Shown: in pieces, positions 10,737 through 23,480 of the stretch
Layout: each line of letters starts with the position of its first letter
Numbering within the stretch: the first letter of the stretch is position 1
Assembly: GCA_947069175.1 (NCBI GenBank)
Contig: CAMTDV010000028.1
Span: 69,362,157-69,426,156, forward strand
DNA: 64,000 nucleotides
Source of the DNA: Scalesia atractyloides
Taxonomy: Eukaryota; Streptophyta; Magnoliopsida; Asterales; Asteraceae
Direction of reading: 5' to 3'
Position numbers and translations under genes: made by a program
Notes under the pieces: model-generated
What the model was told of the DNA's origin: nothing
What the model saw: only the letters and a program-made list of their open reading frames with translations
Databases searched by the model: none

Positions 10737-12737
10737 TTAAACATTAGTATTTCTCCATTAGTTTTAATAATTAATGAAATATCTTTAAATAAGACACCCT
10801 CACTTTTGTACCTCTGAGCAATATGGTTTTTTAAATGAAAACAACTGGGAGAGCTCTTTGGATGTTCACATATTTATACCATAGATAAGTGCTTCATCAA
10901 AATATTGTATTTAAGTAACGTTTTTCTAAACTTTAAAATTACAGGTATTCGTTTCATCAGAAGGGAGATGGAGAATATACTATTCGTTTACAACTTAATG
11001 TCAATTTTCTCCTTCAGTGTGTTACCTTTATTTTCATATTTTGTTTGTTTTGTTGTTGTAATTTTGTATTATTTTAAGAAAATAAAGTGTTACATTTATT
11101 TGTCGATAACTGAAATTTGAAAATAAGAAGCAAACTCGGTAGGTAAACACTACATAAACATCTACTACATAAAAAAACATTCCAAAACTTTTTAAAACAA
11201 TACATTTCTAAAAATAAAATACATTCATAGAAAATGACATTTCTAAAAATAAAATACATTCATAGAAAATGACATTCTAAAAATCCCAATCCCCCGACTA
11301 CGTCGGAGATGGGGAGACGAAACGACCACTCTCACGACTATCCGATCTGAAAATTCTTAATATAATGAATTAAATACATTCTAATCACGACCATCCAACC
11401 ACGTTGCATATTTTGAAAAGTTAACAAAGTCAACAACTAATCTCGAGATTTTCCACTTATAGAACCACACACCATTCTTTTTCCTTGGCCTTGGATTTTA
11501 TTGTACTTTTACACCATTCTGTTTTTTTACATAATAAAGTCTTAATATAATCAATTAAATACATTGTAATAGAGCAATTCGATGGCCATTTGAATAACAA
11601 GCAGATTATAAATTGAAATCAAACCAAAGTATTCATATTCATGTTTTGAAAATTCAAAATATGACCCGTTGATTGTTGATGAACTTTATATAGAAGGTTG
11701 GGTACAAACGAAGAGAAGCTTAGTGTCACGAAACCGTATTTTTTGGCCTCATGTGGTGTCTTCAGATGCCTAAGGACTAGTCTTTCCGTCGAGGAGCTTA
11801 TGATTGTAGCTTATTAGCTTTGTCCAGTCGAGACCAATGACATGCAAGAAGTGAAGAACTTTTGGTATACATCTTCAGTTGATCCTTGAAACCGCTACGA
11901 ATGCTATGCAAACGGTGAGCATGAATCCATATGTTTAAGCTCAATTTAGATAGATGCTAGTAAGTATTTGCTATGTCACACCAAGCTAAGAAGAGCATAA
12001 GATAATAAAAAACCAGGTTGTCTATAAAAAAGAGGTTTAAATAAAATATATCTTATTTTATTGATATAGAAACTTGACTCAGAATGTGACAAATTAGATA
12101 CTATTAAGCATATGACTAATTTGATAAGCCATCACTAATGAAAGGAGAGTTAAAAGAAATATATTAAGAAATCACAAGTTATTTAATGGCCATTGATAGA
12201 TTATAATTATATGCCTCCAACTAAGTAAAGTAAAATCTAGAAGAGTGGAAAATGTGTATTAACAAATAGTGACCAACTATTACATCCGTCATTCCATTTT
12301 TGTGTTTTTTACCTTTCAATATATTATCTATTCTTAATATTTAAAAATAAACTTAATAATTGCTTTCTTTCTTAATATGTCTGCTCAAATAATTACATAA
12401 ACATACGTTGACATAACAGTTGTTGTAAACTGTTTCCAATGTTGATTTTTAGTATGTTGGTTATCAGATTTGTTTTGGCTAACGAAGATAAACAAGATAA
12501 AAGGAAACAACAGTTCTACTCCTCTTATTGATACAGAGAATTGAATTTTAATAATTCTAGTTTTGATTTATTGGTCGGAATTAATCTAAACTAAGGAAAT
12601 ATTTACAGATGTTCCTATCTTTAAAAATATTTTCCATCAATGATCCCATACTAACTGGAAATTAACACAAATAATTTTTCATAATTGTCCAATTCCGGAA
12701 TAAGAAAGTAGGGTTTCTAAACAGTTATTCAACTTAA
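10737..12737. other. AT-rich intergenic DNA
   Basis: No gene is supported. It contains a 35-bp tandem duplication at 11202-11271. The short ORFs here have no recognisable domain. Confidence 0.5.
11202..11271 (+). repeat. 35-bp tandem duplication
   Basis: Two identical adjacent copies of a unit beginning ACATTTCTAAAAATAAAA. Confidence 0.85.
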
Positions 12738-13067
12738 GGGCTGTTTGGCAACTTTTAAAAGGTAAAGTGTTGAACTAGTAAGAGGTCTGAATCATTAACA
12801 TCTCTTAACCATTAAGTGCTGAACCAGTAAGATGTCTAAACCATTAAGAGTCAGTATAATGCTTAACCGTTCAGAGGGAAATGTCTGACCAATTCAGATT
12901 ACAGTTCTTAATCATTCAGACCCAGTATAATACTTAACCATTTAGAGACAAATGTGTGAACCATTTAGATATCTGCCCACGAAACAAACACTCTAAACCA
13001 TTAAGTACTGAACCAGTAAGAGTTCTGAACCATTAAGAGCTTTGTTAAGAGGTAAACAAACAACCCC
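12738..13067. mobile_element. Tourist/Harbinger-type MITE
   Basis: Ends read GGGCTGTTTG on the left and, inverted, GGGGTTGTTTG on the right. TTAA flanks both sides (12734-12737 and 13068-13071), fitting a TTA/TAA target duplication. The interior repeats CATTAAG...GAACCAGTAAGA-type units. 330 bp, no ORF. Confidence 0.7.
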
Positions 13068-15097
13068 TTAATATTAACATTACACATTATTAGTTTTGCT
13101 TTTGACGCCCATCATTGATTTACTTAATATACGATAATAATATCTCGACTAACCCCTTTGAGCGTAAAACAAAATGAAAAGTTAAGGATATTTTTCTAAG
13201 TGTTATTTTTATAAACCCTACGTTTTTCTTCGGGCTTGGACCACTATTAAGAAATCAAAACGTTTAAAATAGTTAATAGATTATCTCCAAATTGTAAAAT
13301 ATATTAAGCTAAATTTGCAAAATGTAGTGACCTTAATGCTTGTTTGCGGTTTGTTTGTATATGCAGGCCGGCCTATGATGTGTAAAGGTAAGAAAGCCGC
13401 TTAGGGCCCCCACCTTCAAGGGGACCCAAAATTCCTTCTAAGATTCAATGATTTGAAACTTAAGAGATAAAAGATTAATCTATCATTTGAGATTCGAGAG
13501 ATGATAGAACTCTATATGTAATTGTAATTTCAAGTTCTTCATACATGTCTGCAAAAATTTCCACTCAGAGTTGACTAGATCATGACTTCGTTAAGATAAA
13601 CATTGTAGTTTTGTTGATTTTTCAATATTTTGTGAAGTTGACTTAATTTGTTTAGAAATTATAATTGTGTTTACCTTCTTTGCATGTATACTATTTTCCA
13701 TTCTCTGTGTTTTGGTCCATTCATGGTTTGTTAGGTTGGGCTCGATCGAAATAATACCAACGTGAGCACAACTCGGTCTTCAAACTTACAAAATGGTAAC
13801 AAATTTGAGCCATGCTCGAGTTTAAGACTAAGAGCTAGAAACCACAACCATAACACAACTCATACATGAATATGTTAGCACACACATTCCACACTTGGCT
13901 TGGCAACACCACACTGGACTCACACAAATTAGGTATTTAAATTGTTATTTCTTGTTATTTTATTTTACCAATGATTTAGTGTTAAATTAAAAACGAACTT
14001 ACGAATCTGGTAACGCAAAAAGGGACAAAAAAAACCCTTAAACAAGAAGCTTTAGTTAAATATCACTTTTAATATTCTATTAGAAAACACATTCCACAAA
14101 TTATATTTTTAACTCCAACAACCATAGACTTCTTAATTTGTTATCGTAGGTCCCAAGCTACAAAATGGGTTCTGAAATCGCCTCACATTGCCGCTAATTT
14201 ATTTGCCTAGTTAAAAAAATGTTAAAATCAAAATTATAGTCCATAATTGTATAACTGGCTTGAGAACTTTGTATATTTTGTGTGCACAACCGCACAACTA
14301 GGGTTCATAAAAAAAATACAATAAAGAACTCCCAATTAGGAAAAATAAAAGCCAATTTCTCAAGTTCATGGTTTAACTTTTGAAGTTTATGTGGAAAAAA
14401 TTGAAAGATAACTTAATAGTAAAAATCCTGAGTCAATGAACAACATAATTTATTTGTTTTTTATTCAGTTATACGTGTCTTTTTATTTTTTTTTTATTTT
14501 ACAGTCAGGTTCCTTTCCACGCCTCGGACTATGCTTGTTTTCTTTCCGGTTCCATGACTCCTATTTTCTACTATTCGACTATCCAGACGACTTCCCTTAT
14601 AATGAGACACTGAACCTCTTTGAACTACTCAAAAGTAAGTTTACTCAATTGTTTCGTCGCCTATGTTCTTCGCTTAATTAGGATGAGGCTTCATTCCTTA
14701 TTTTGTTTTGCTTTTGTGAGTTTTTTTATTGATCATTCAAATTCAGTTTCAGCTATTGTCTTAATTAGATTGAATTTCATCTAGTATCTTAACTAGTGTT
14801 CTTATTAATTGAAGGAAAAAGATTAAAAATTTTGAAATAATTTGTTCTATTGGTTAACTCTAAAGATAGAAAGACTAGCTTTAAACGGAAAGAAATTTGG
14901 GTGCCAAAAACAATGCTCTTCATGTTTTCTCGAAACAACGGTTTTGGAAAATCCGAAAATATACCTCCATTTTGATCATAACCAAACTCAAGAAAAGCTA
15001 ACATGAAGAAAGTATGCAAGTCTAATTAACTTGAAATACCTAAATTTTAAATTAACCACATGACCAAGAGCAATAGGTGCTCAAATCCCGTTTACTT

Positions 15098-15163
15098 AAT
15101 TGGACACCCGCTTAAGTGCAGTCAATATCAAATTGGACACCCGTTTAAGTGCAGTCGATATTA
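15098..15163 (+). repeat. 33-bp tandem duplication
   Basis: Two adjacent copies of a unit beginning AATTGGACACCCG, with two mismatches. Confidence 0.85.
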
Positions 15164-16793
15164 TAGTGATTATAAGGGGGACAAGAAAATAATTTATATA
15201 GTAATGCAACTATTAAATCATATACTAAAATTCTTTAAAATATATTGTTGATTTTTAAATCAACTACCGATTTTTAAATGGATATAACTTTCTAAATAAA
15301 AAGTTACCTCATAAAAATGAGTATTTTATTCTTTTTGATTTAAGTACAACACTGCAATAGTTTTTTAATTTTATAAAAATTAACATGTTATGTGATTAAC
15401 AGTATCTATGGTTTTTTTGACTCGTCATGGAAGCACTCCTCTATTAACCTTAAATATAAAAAGTTATTTTTAAAGATTAAAAACCACCGGAAATTCACCA
15501 CATCATTAACAAAATGGTAGTTACATAAAATATAAACCCTTTTCGACGTATCAAACAACATTAGTACACTAACGACACTAGAACGACATCGTAATGAATC
15601 GAAACGATGCCAATACAACATTGATACTGGTACCAATATATATTTTTTATGGTCTTCCAATCGATACAAAACAAACAACTGTCGATATCCCTTAAACATA
15701 TATATTTTAGTTGCTACGCCGAGTGTTGATATCATGCGAGGACCATAACAAACTAAAACAATACCATAAAGAACCAAACTGATATCGATTGATAGCCCGC
15801 TATAGAGCATGGAGAATCACACTTGTTAATATTAAATTTGAATGCTATTTACATGTAAACCTTTTTTTTATAAAATTAGTTATCATTTTATTTAGAAATT
15901 GTAATATTTTTTTTTAAAGTTGTTATATTAGAGGGAAAACACTAATTTTATTTTAAAAAGGAGACAAAATGTTGTGGACGCTTTTGTCATTGTTAACGTT
16001 GTTTGATTGGTGGGTCTCGTGGGCCACCACACATCACTTTTCTTCATTTGTTTCTTCTATTCATATCGTTTTCTCCAAACCGTTCAAACTTTCAAATTCA
16101 TATGTTAAAATTTGGTTTGTGGTTTTATATATAAAAACAATCATGACTTCACAAGGGTGGAATAGTAATTTACTCATGTGCCTTTAAGCTTCTCAACTCC
16201 ATTTTAAGGCTCATTTATTCCTTTGGTACTCAGCCTTACCATTAATATTTATTGAAGTATATGTTCATATAAACTCCAGCATAAATGAACATAAATAAGT
16301 GTGGGTTTGATGGACACCAAAATTTCACTTAAAGCAATTGGGATTTAGAATTACAGTTTGCTAATAAATTCAAATTATAAATTGGAACATGTAAAAGGTA
16401 TTGGAATTATAATTGAAATTGAAATTGAAATTTTGTGATGTGTTTAGTTAATAGAAAAACATGATTAGCTTGTAGCTTGTTAAAAGATGTTAGAATGCGA
16501 TGGCGGCATACACCAAATTTGGTGACGATTGTCACAAAATTGTCGCTGTTAGGGAGGTGATGATATTGATGGTGACATTAATTTTCCAGTTTTTTGTTTG
16601 AACCATTTCATCATATGGAAGAAATGTTACATTGTTTTATTCGATGAACTTTCATTGCAGTTTTATATATGGTTATATTCTATAACTAAAAACTTATATT
16701 TTAAATTCGAAAACAAGATAGTAATGAATAAAATTTCAATTTCAATTCCTGTAAATTTGAGCAAACCAAACACAATAATTATTATAAAGACAT

Positions 16794-16794
<1 letters not shown>

Positions 16795-16880
<86 letters not shown>

Positions 16881-16888
16881 AGAGAGAG
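16795..16888. repeat. Compound (TA)n(GA)n microsatellite
   Basis: About 23 TA units followed by about 18 GA units with a short G run inside. Confidence 0.95.
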
Positions 16889-17499
16889 TTTTACATGCAA
16901 AACACATTTTTTTGCAAGAACAAAAATACAAAATAAATCATCTACTTTTTTAGTACTTTTAAAATACAATACAACAATTGAAATACAATGCTTATTTCTA
17001 AAAAAAATATATAAAAAAACTTTCTCTACTTATAGAATCTACATATGTGTAAATCATGTCTAGCTAAACGCATAAAAATAAAATTAATAAACAAGTTAGT
17101 TTGTTGGTTTTTTATGTACATTAAATAGACATTCGTACTAAGAACTAAAAAAAATATGAACCTATAATGGAAAAAAAAAAGTAAGTATATTCTTCTCGCA
17201 ATAGACATTTATATTATCAACTATTCTTCTGTTACAAACATATTTTTCATATATTAATTTACAAATTTGCTCTCCCTCACTAAATTACAATTATTGTTCA
17301 GTTTTCTTTCAATGAATTGTTGATTGATCTAAGATGATGCACATGATTGGTATAAGATGATGTATATGGGACCACATCATATACAATGGTTAATAAATAA
17401 TAAAATGATTATCATTTAACCATCCATTAATCATACTTTTTATTATTTTTTATGTTAATTTTTTATTTTCTTTTATATGCAGTTTTTTTCGACGTAGTT

Positions 17500-17761
17500 A
17501 TTTTTTACGATGATGTTTACGTTTGTATTTAAATTTTGCGAATTAACACACTGAAACGTGTGTATAGGTTAACATTTTTACGTCTATTTTTTATAGTTTA
17601 ACAACTATGTCAAAACGGGCTGGTTCTAAGTCAACTTTGTTTTTTTATATGTTTTATGTTTCGCTTTAATTTTTGTAAGTTAACACGTCGTAATTTGCGT
17701 GTGTAGTTCAACGTTTTTGCATTTATCGATCCTGCAGCAGAACACGGGTCCTAAATACTAG
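17500..17761 (+). mobile_element. Helitron 3' end fragment
   Basis: The tail has a degenerate GC hairpin (CCTGCAGCAGAACACGGG) followed about 9 nt later by CTAG at 17758-17761 and then T. A hairpin plus CTRR inserted before T is the Helitron 3' signature. The 5' boundary is unknown; 17500 is only the start of the related-looking tail. Confidence 0.5.
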
Positions 17762-18440
17762 TTTTAACTGTCTATCAACCTTGTTAGAGGTTATAAATGA
17801 AATGAATAATATATTAATATTGATGAGTTTTGGGTAAAGAATTTATATCAAAAGCTTTATAAAAATTTTACACAACGCAAAACACAACATTAATATAGTT
17901 AATAAAAAACAAACTTCTTTAAATATGTTTTAAAAATTCTTTTATAGAACCCTCAATTGAGATGTTTAAAGACCATATTTAGACATACGTTTTTTTAACT
18001 TCACTAGAACCAAACCTGTAAAGATTTGAAAATATCCAACTTAAACATGTATTTAAAGATCGCATAGCTTATTTCTTGGATAGGAGTTAAACTTCTCATA
18101 CTAGTTGGTTAAGCCCGTTAGTCTGCCTTTATTTAAGGACGTTAGGCTGCTCTAATATTTTATATTTAGACATAAATAGTTGTAACTTTTATTAGAGGTT
18201 TTATAAAAAGAGCTATCGTTTGAGTTTGATTGTTTGGATTCAATTAAAAGCTCAAAACAAGCAACCATCACCTGGACCAAAAAACGTGGCCTATTATAAA
18301 TCACGATGAAGTGATCGACCGTCGATCCTTCTTAATTTTTTAAATAATGACAACTAGTGAATTCTTACACGTGTTGCGATAAATATTCGTTTAATATTAG
18401 TTGGTTCATTACGGTATTAGTGATAGATGGGATTATTGAT

Positions 18441-18523
18441 ATCGCTAATCTCGTCTATGATATGATAATTATTTAAGGGTTAAGCAAGCCATTATATCTC
18501 ATATCATAGACATGATTAGTGAT
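18441..18523. repeat. Inverted repeat, 25-bp arms
   Basis: Arms at 18441-18465 and 18499-18523 match with 2-3 differences (core TCTATGATATGA). This may be a foldback remnant. Confidence 0.6.
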
Positions 18524-18969
18524 ACGTAAGTCATGTTAATGCTATAGGTTTCACGTTCACTTCACCTATAATTTTACCACATGTTGATCAAGTTAATGCG
18601 CATAGCATGGGCAGAACTTAGAGCATACACGACTCATCCGCTAGCCAGGTCCGTAGCGGACCACTTGGAACAGACGGCGCCTTGTTGGAGAGGTGGTAAT
18701 TAGGCGGTCCGGTGGTGTCAAGTCCGTTCAAGCAGACTGTTGTGGGTTGGGTCCAACTTGCTTTGTTGAATGGTAAATTTAAAAAAAATCACATTTTTTC
18801 AATTTCAAACCTTTTCAACGGTAAGTTTTATTTATTTTTCTAAAATTCTAAATTTCAATAAATATCAACCAAATCACCATTTAAAACATACATCAAATTC
18901 ACACCAACAAAAAAAAATTCAAACATCCAAACTTTCACTCTCAACAATTCACTGTCAACTAATCTTTCC

Positions 18970-19236
18970 TTGTTTGAAGTTGAAACAAAAATTCGGTTCC
19001 ACTACGAGCATGTTTTTCGTTTAGTGAAGGATGAACCGAAATGGAACGCACCGCTCCCTATAATGCCAAAAATAACAAAGACATCTGAGTCGGAGCGTAC
19101 ACATTGTCGGCTTCCGATGCTGTTGACTTGGACGAGAATGACCTCCCGCCCACAATTCAAACTTTCCATTTTCATATCAATGAAGATGAAGAGGTTCAAG
19201 AGTTGCCTCGTCCAATGGGGACAAAAAAGGCTAAGG
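18970..19236 (+). pseudogene. NAM-associated/Harbinger ORF fragment
   Basis: Fragment of the 'no apical meristem-associated C-terminal domain' protein that plant PIF/Harbinger elements often carry. Visible residues are FHYEHVFRLVKDEPKWNAP, then in shifted frames a Ser/Asp-rich linker and the RPMGTKKAK block. At least two frame changes and an in-frame stop break it. There is no intact start, and the Myb-like half is absent. No function is expected. Confidence 0.6.
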
Positions 19237-19813
19237 TGTGTTATTTTTAGCATCGTTTTGGAGGTTCTTCATACCGACTACCGAACCAGAACTCGAGTGT
19301 TCTTATTTTTTTACTTTAAGACACTCATTTAGACGGCATTGGATGGCACGTTGTATTCAAAATAAAAACTTGTGTTTATCTGGTTGTCATATTTTTCTAC
19401 TTAAAATTGAATCTGTTGAACTCTTCATGTGTATGTAGTATACTAGGTTAGAGCCTGCGTGATACGCAGTATAACAAACGAAAATACAAACAACTTACTA
19501 GATACATGGCCACATAATAGTTTTGACCTGCTATTACTCTCTTATTTAGAAGAGTGATTTTTTTTAAATAGGCAGCAGACTAAGTCAATCACACCATTAC
19601 AGAAGAATTTCCACACAGTTAGTTATGGAAGAAACACATAACCCAATTAATGCAATTGGAGCCAATCATTTTTCAAATAATAAAAAGTAACAGATAAGCA
19701 ACATGATTACAAAATGAACACTTTACGTCCATAAGATTAAAAACCAATTAAATTCATACCAACTTTCTAAATAAACCATCATCCAAGAGGGTGGTAAATA
19801 ATTCCAACTTTCT

Positions 19814-19871
19814 AACTACATTTGTGGTTTTATGGCTCTGTCTGGATAAACTCTCGTAAAATTGCAGCCGG
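19814..19871 (-). other. Possible short terminal exon
   Basis: After an acceptor-like TTTCAG the frame reads VLPAAILREFIQTEP and then stops (minus strand). I do not recognise it. It could be a captured last exon or chance. Confidence 0.2.
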
Positions 19872-20538
19872 TAATACCTGAAATTAAGGCATAATTAGTT
19901 TTTTTGGTTTAAAAATATAAATGTGAAATAAGGTACACTATTTGTAATTTGTAAGCTCTTTGTACCGGAGAAGATCTATTCAAATAGGGTGTTAGATGTA
20001 TGTAGAAACATGAATTCATGTCAAAAAGAATTAGAATAACCTGTATCCAAAGACAATAAACGTGTCTTAAGAAAAATAATGCATATCATTAACAAATTCA
20101 CATCGTCAATAAACATGTCTTACTACAAAACATGTGCCATTACATCGTTACATCATACTACCAGATCTTATCCGCTGAATAACTCTCACTGTATCACATT
20201 TTTCGATAGTAAAAAAAATGCACATCGTACTACCAGATCTAAATAATTCTTCACTGAAACTATTATGTTAATATGCTAAAAAAAGTTATATTGCACATTA
20301 CCCACCTTGTTAGCTAAATGATGGAATGTATACAACGTACACTCAACATATGTGAAGTTCATCCCTTCTCCTGTTTTCCTTAAAAGTCATGTACTTCTAA
20401 GAAGTAAAGTATACAAAAATATAAAAAAGGCACAACAGTCACACTTGACGAATATCTAAATAGCAACAATAACATTGATACTTAACAAAGTGAAAATATA
20501 TATATGAAAGGTATTGTTTTATATTTTGCCCTGTATAC

Positions 20539-20649
20539 CTTCAAGAGCTGAACAACAGAGGGAAAGAACTGCCTCGAGTCTTGAGGTGCTGCATAAGGTA
20601 AACTCTCTGCAAGGTTCTTAAGCAAGTCTACTTTCCTTTCTTCAGGAAG
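20539..20649 (-). pseudogene. API5-like gene fragment (one exon)
   Basis: A 111-bp phase-0 exon with acceptor CAG and donor GT encodes 37 residues, LPEERKVDLLKNLAE to PSVVQLLK. This resembles the helical repeat before the EYMP segment of plant API5 (apoptosis inhibitor 5-like). No other API5 exon is evident nearby, and the exon lies downstream of NOT4-derived exons on the same strand. I take it as a captured fragment and not a working gene. The family call rests on remembered similarity. Confidence 0.45.
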
Positions 20650-21432
20650 CTGCAATGGAAATTAATAATTAGCAAATAGACCATGACGAATATTATAGGA
20701 TATACAAGGATAACTTCAATCTTAATTACGAAGTCAAAACACTACGTCGAAGTTAAAATAACTGGTGCATAAGCTTAAAAATCAAAATAGAAGAGAATAA
20801 TAATAAAGTCAAACCAAGAAATTTCTCAGGTATATTACAGAATATTACAAAATCTAACATAACTAAAAATTTTCATAAAAAAATAAAAGTCCAGGAAAAA
20901 ATATCAAGAAAATTGATGAAGTTGTCAAGGACTTTAACCCTGCAGTACATGCATGGGCCTCGAGCAATGTTGAAACGTCATTAGTTGTTGATCTTTGCTC
21001 AACATCCACGTACAACCAATACAACCAGTCGCCCACAATCCAAAGGCATAAACAGAGGAGTCTACTTTGTGGAGAAATGCATATTGTACCTTGTTTACTT
21101 TTGATCTTCAAGGGGACAAAAAAGAATAGAAATATGTAGTGAAGTAGGATGTACTTGGACTGTCTTCTAGCACCTGTACATTATTTTCTTGACTATATTA
21201 TTGTGTATTTCAATGAAAAGAGTTCAATACATAAATTAAAAAGCTAGAATGCAATAAATAAGTTAGAAGCACATGAAAATAGTGTCATTAATCATTCCAA
21301 AATTCAGCCACATTTGCAAAGCCGCTCATTTCAGCCACCACCAGTCTGATAGCACAGTAGAGAAGTCAAACGTCAACCACTGGAACAAATATAAGTCAAA
21401 GTTTACGATGTAACAAATGTACGAGACAAAAC

Positions 21433-21750
21433 CTTTCACATTTTGATGCAGTCCCCACTATCTTTTCCTTGTTATAAGGCGTACGACATGCTGGACACCT
21501 CCCTTCTGTATCATCTTTCTCAGCCATATCCGTAATGTGATGCCGGCACCATGCACAAATCAACAAATGATGATTGTTTATGTTAATAAGTCACATATAC
21601 CATATATATACCCTTAATTAACCAATCGTTTACATAAAACGTAAAACTGAACCATACATCATAGCCACATTTGCAAGGCCTCAGCTGCTGATCTGTTAAA
21701 TCCATCTCTTCAGCACAGAGTGGGCAAGTCTTTTCTCCTTCATCACTCAT
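21433..21750 (-). pseudogene. Truncated NOT4-like RING E3 ligase gene
   Basis: Exon 1 (21658-21750) encodes 31 residues beginning MSDEGEKTCPLCAEEMDLTD and ending CKCGYD, then a GT donor. Exon 2 (21433-21560) continues ICAWCRHHI to CPACRTPYNKEKIVG with a GT donor. Together they give the C4C4 RING of CCR4-NOT subunit 4, an E3 ligase of the deadenylase complex. The exon 2 acceptor is TG instead of AG, and a residue usually Trp in the WCWHHI segment is Arg. The RRM and the rest of the protein are missing. This is a gene fragment and not a functional NOT4. Confidence 0.75.
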
Positions 21751-22230
21751 GGTTGTCTTAACCAATACACAAAAACATACCAGTATAAACAAAACTGCTT
21801 AACCAGACACTCTTAACACTAACAGGTTATAATATAACAAAGATTTAAAACCCTACTGAATGGGATTAGAGAAACCCTACTGAATGGGATCAGAGAAGCG
21901 GCTGAGGAGAGATTGAGAAAGTATTGGAGATTGCGTAATTAGCATCACAATAACCCAACAATTACCCGATTTGGACTGTTACTCAATCACGAAGAACACC
22001 CATAAGAGATTATGACAACACCTACAATACATCTATGAATTACAAACCACAACACCCACCCTCACAAGTCACATATAAATATACTGAAAAGGCTGAATCA
22101 GATGTGAAGATAATAAACGAAATCAAGCATATCCTGTGATTAGGTTAACCAGTATGAAAATAGTAACACACAAATTCGATTCGATCATAGTCGTTACACA
22201 CATTATCGAGTTTCAGTTGGGGATTGTTAC

Positions 22231-22480
22231 CTGTTTAATGTTGAACCGAATGTAATCATGAAGACCTTGGTCAACTTAGTGTCGCCAAACTGCCTTACTC
22301 AGGAGTAATCGCCGGTGATGAAGGAGTAGCAGAGAGGATTGAAGAGGTTAACGACATGCGAATAGATTAGGGTTTTGTGAAGGAAAGATGGAAAGGGGAA
22401 GATGAATACGATGGTATAGAACATTGGTGGTGGAGGTGGAGAAATTAGGGTTTTGGATAATAGTTTTGTTTTGAATGAGA
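22231..22480 (-). other. Likely 5' UTR exon of the NOT4 fragment
   Basis: On the minus strand it holds AAAACCCTAATTTC-type leader sequence common in plant 5' UTRs and ends in AAACAG followed by GTAACA, a good donor. The next exon would start shortly before the ATG at 21750. So the captured piece probably includes the original promoter-proximal end. Confidence 0.4.
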
Positions 22481-22600
22481 TGTGGGTCATGAATCAACCG
22501 TATCCGTATTCGTATGACCCGGTTTTATAATCCATTGCCCATTTGATCAAAGAAGCCCTCCCTACACCTTTCTCAAACTTGATTTCTTTTATTACAGGAG

Positions 22601-23231
22601 ATAGATGTTTAATCATGATCTAACGACGGTTAAATAAGTTATAGATGTTTATATAAGTAATGGCGGATTCAGTAATTTTTTTTTTCAGTGGATTCCTTAT
22701 AGTATATTTTTACTATTTTTTTAAAATTATTTAAGGTTTCCACTAACTTTTTCCATATTTCCAAACCAAGGGGTTTACTTGGATCCGCTACTTCATATAA
22801 GTATACATTTAACCAAATGAATGCATAACATGAGTGAGCGCGTTCACTAAAGAACCAAATTTAAGTAGAAATTCACGAGAATCATATTTTAAAATCACAC
22901 GTGTAGAGAAAAAAACGTTGTTATACATTTATGTAACCACCTCATATATAGTAAAATGGATTATGTATTAAAGAGAAGTCTAAATTGACTTATGTACATA
23001 AATCATACAAATTGTTGTGAATATATATGGACGATTAGCAAAAATAATAACAACAATAAAGCAATAATCGATTTACCACCAAATGCTTTTTTATATTATT
23101 CACCATTTGCTTTTTTATTGAAACAATAACAAGTATAACATCTTATCGTATATGATGATACAATATCCGTATGATGTTTGCTCATTTTTCAATTCTACAT
23201 ATGCTTATTTAACGATAGGCAATCGGCTATA
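22601..23231. other. Intergenic DNA 3' of the NOI gene
   Basis: AT-rich, no gene seen. It may contain the missing 5' end of the Helitron candidate. Confidence 0.4.
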
Positions 23232-23480
23232 TCATGATTTGTACGAGGGGAATAAACAACACAATAGCGAATTACTCTTGACCATCGAAGAAGACCGTTT
23301 AGTGTTCAATGAGACGTGCTGCTTATCCTTCCAATGCGAGTTAATGTTGCTAGCTGGTCGTTCATATTTCAACTTTCTCTCTTCCCTTGCCTTGTCGAAA
23401 ATTATTGAAAATTCAGTTGCTGACGGGTTCTTCAGATCCCAATCTCCGAATTTGGGCAACGCCTCGCTTTCTTCTTTCAT
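23232..23480 (-). CDS. Small NOI-domain (RIN4-like) protein
   Basis: Single-exon frame of 82 residues starting at the ATG at 23480; the longer upstream frame has no better ATG. Residues 8-14 are LPKFGDW, the PxFGxW motif of the NOI (nitrate-induced) domain shared with RIN4. The motif continues with a FSIIFDKAREERK-like block. The C-terminus has a Cys pair (C74, C75) in LLCCLF, in the place where RIN4-family proteins are lipid-modified for plasma-membrane attachment. The length fits the short single-NOI proteins. The family is linked to plant immunity at the membrane; a role for this copy is inference. The frame is intact and codon use looks normal. Confidence 0.75.
   Translation of the reverse strand: MKEESEALPKFGDWDLKNPSATEFSIIFDKAREERKLKYERPASNINSHWKDKQHVSLNTKRSSSMVKSNSLLCCLFPSYKS

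Larger units (their letters stand above)
13072..17329. other. AT-rich intergenic DNA
   Basis: No gene is supported. It holds a 33-bp tandem duplication (15098-15163), a degenerate ATCGATA/GATAC-rich tract (about 15530-15800) that looks like decayed repeat DNA, and a TA/GA microsatellite (16795-16888). Confidence 0.5.
19443..22600 (-). mobile_element. Candidate gene-capturing Helitron
   Basis: On the minus strand the sequence ends with hairpin CTGCGTATCACGCAG, then GCTCTAAC and CTAG, followed by T. That is a good Helitron 3' terminus at 19443. Inside, in the same orientation, are exons from two unrelated genes: a NOT4-type RING gene (5' leader exon plus two coding exons) and an API5-like exon. 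The 5' TC end was not found, so the right limit is only a guess set just past the NOT4 5' leader. No RepHel coding is present, so this would be a non-autonomous copy. Confidence 0.5.

Noticed and set aside
14436..14681. 81-codon Phe/Leu-rich ORF
   Set aside because: No start context, domain or homologue comes to mind. Probably chance in AT-rich DNA.
15406..15810. 134-codon minus-strand ORF
   Set aside because: Low-complexity, Tyr/Val/Leu-rich translation of an ATCGATA/GATAC-rich repeat tract. No domain, no ATG context or neighbours that support a gene.
16598..16936. 112-codon ORF
   Set aside because: Half of it is translation of the TA/GA microsatellite.
20863..21111. 82-codon ORF between the NOT4 and API5-like exons
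   Set aside because: No recognisable domain and no convincing splice pattern. It may be intron sequence of the captured DNA.
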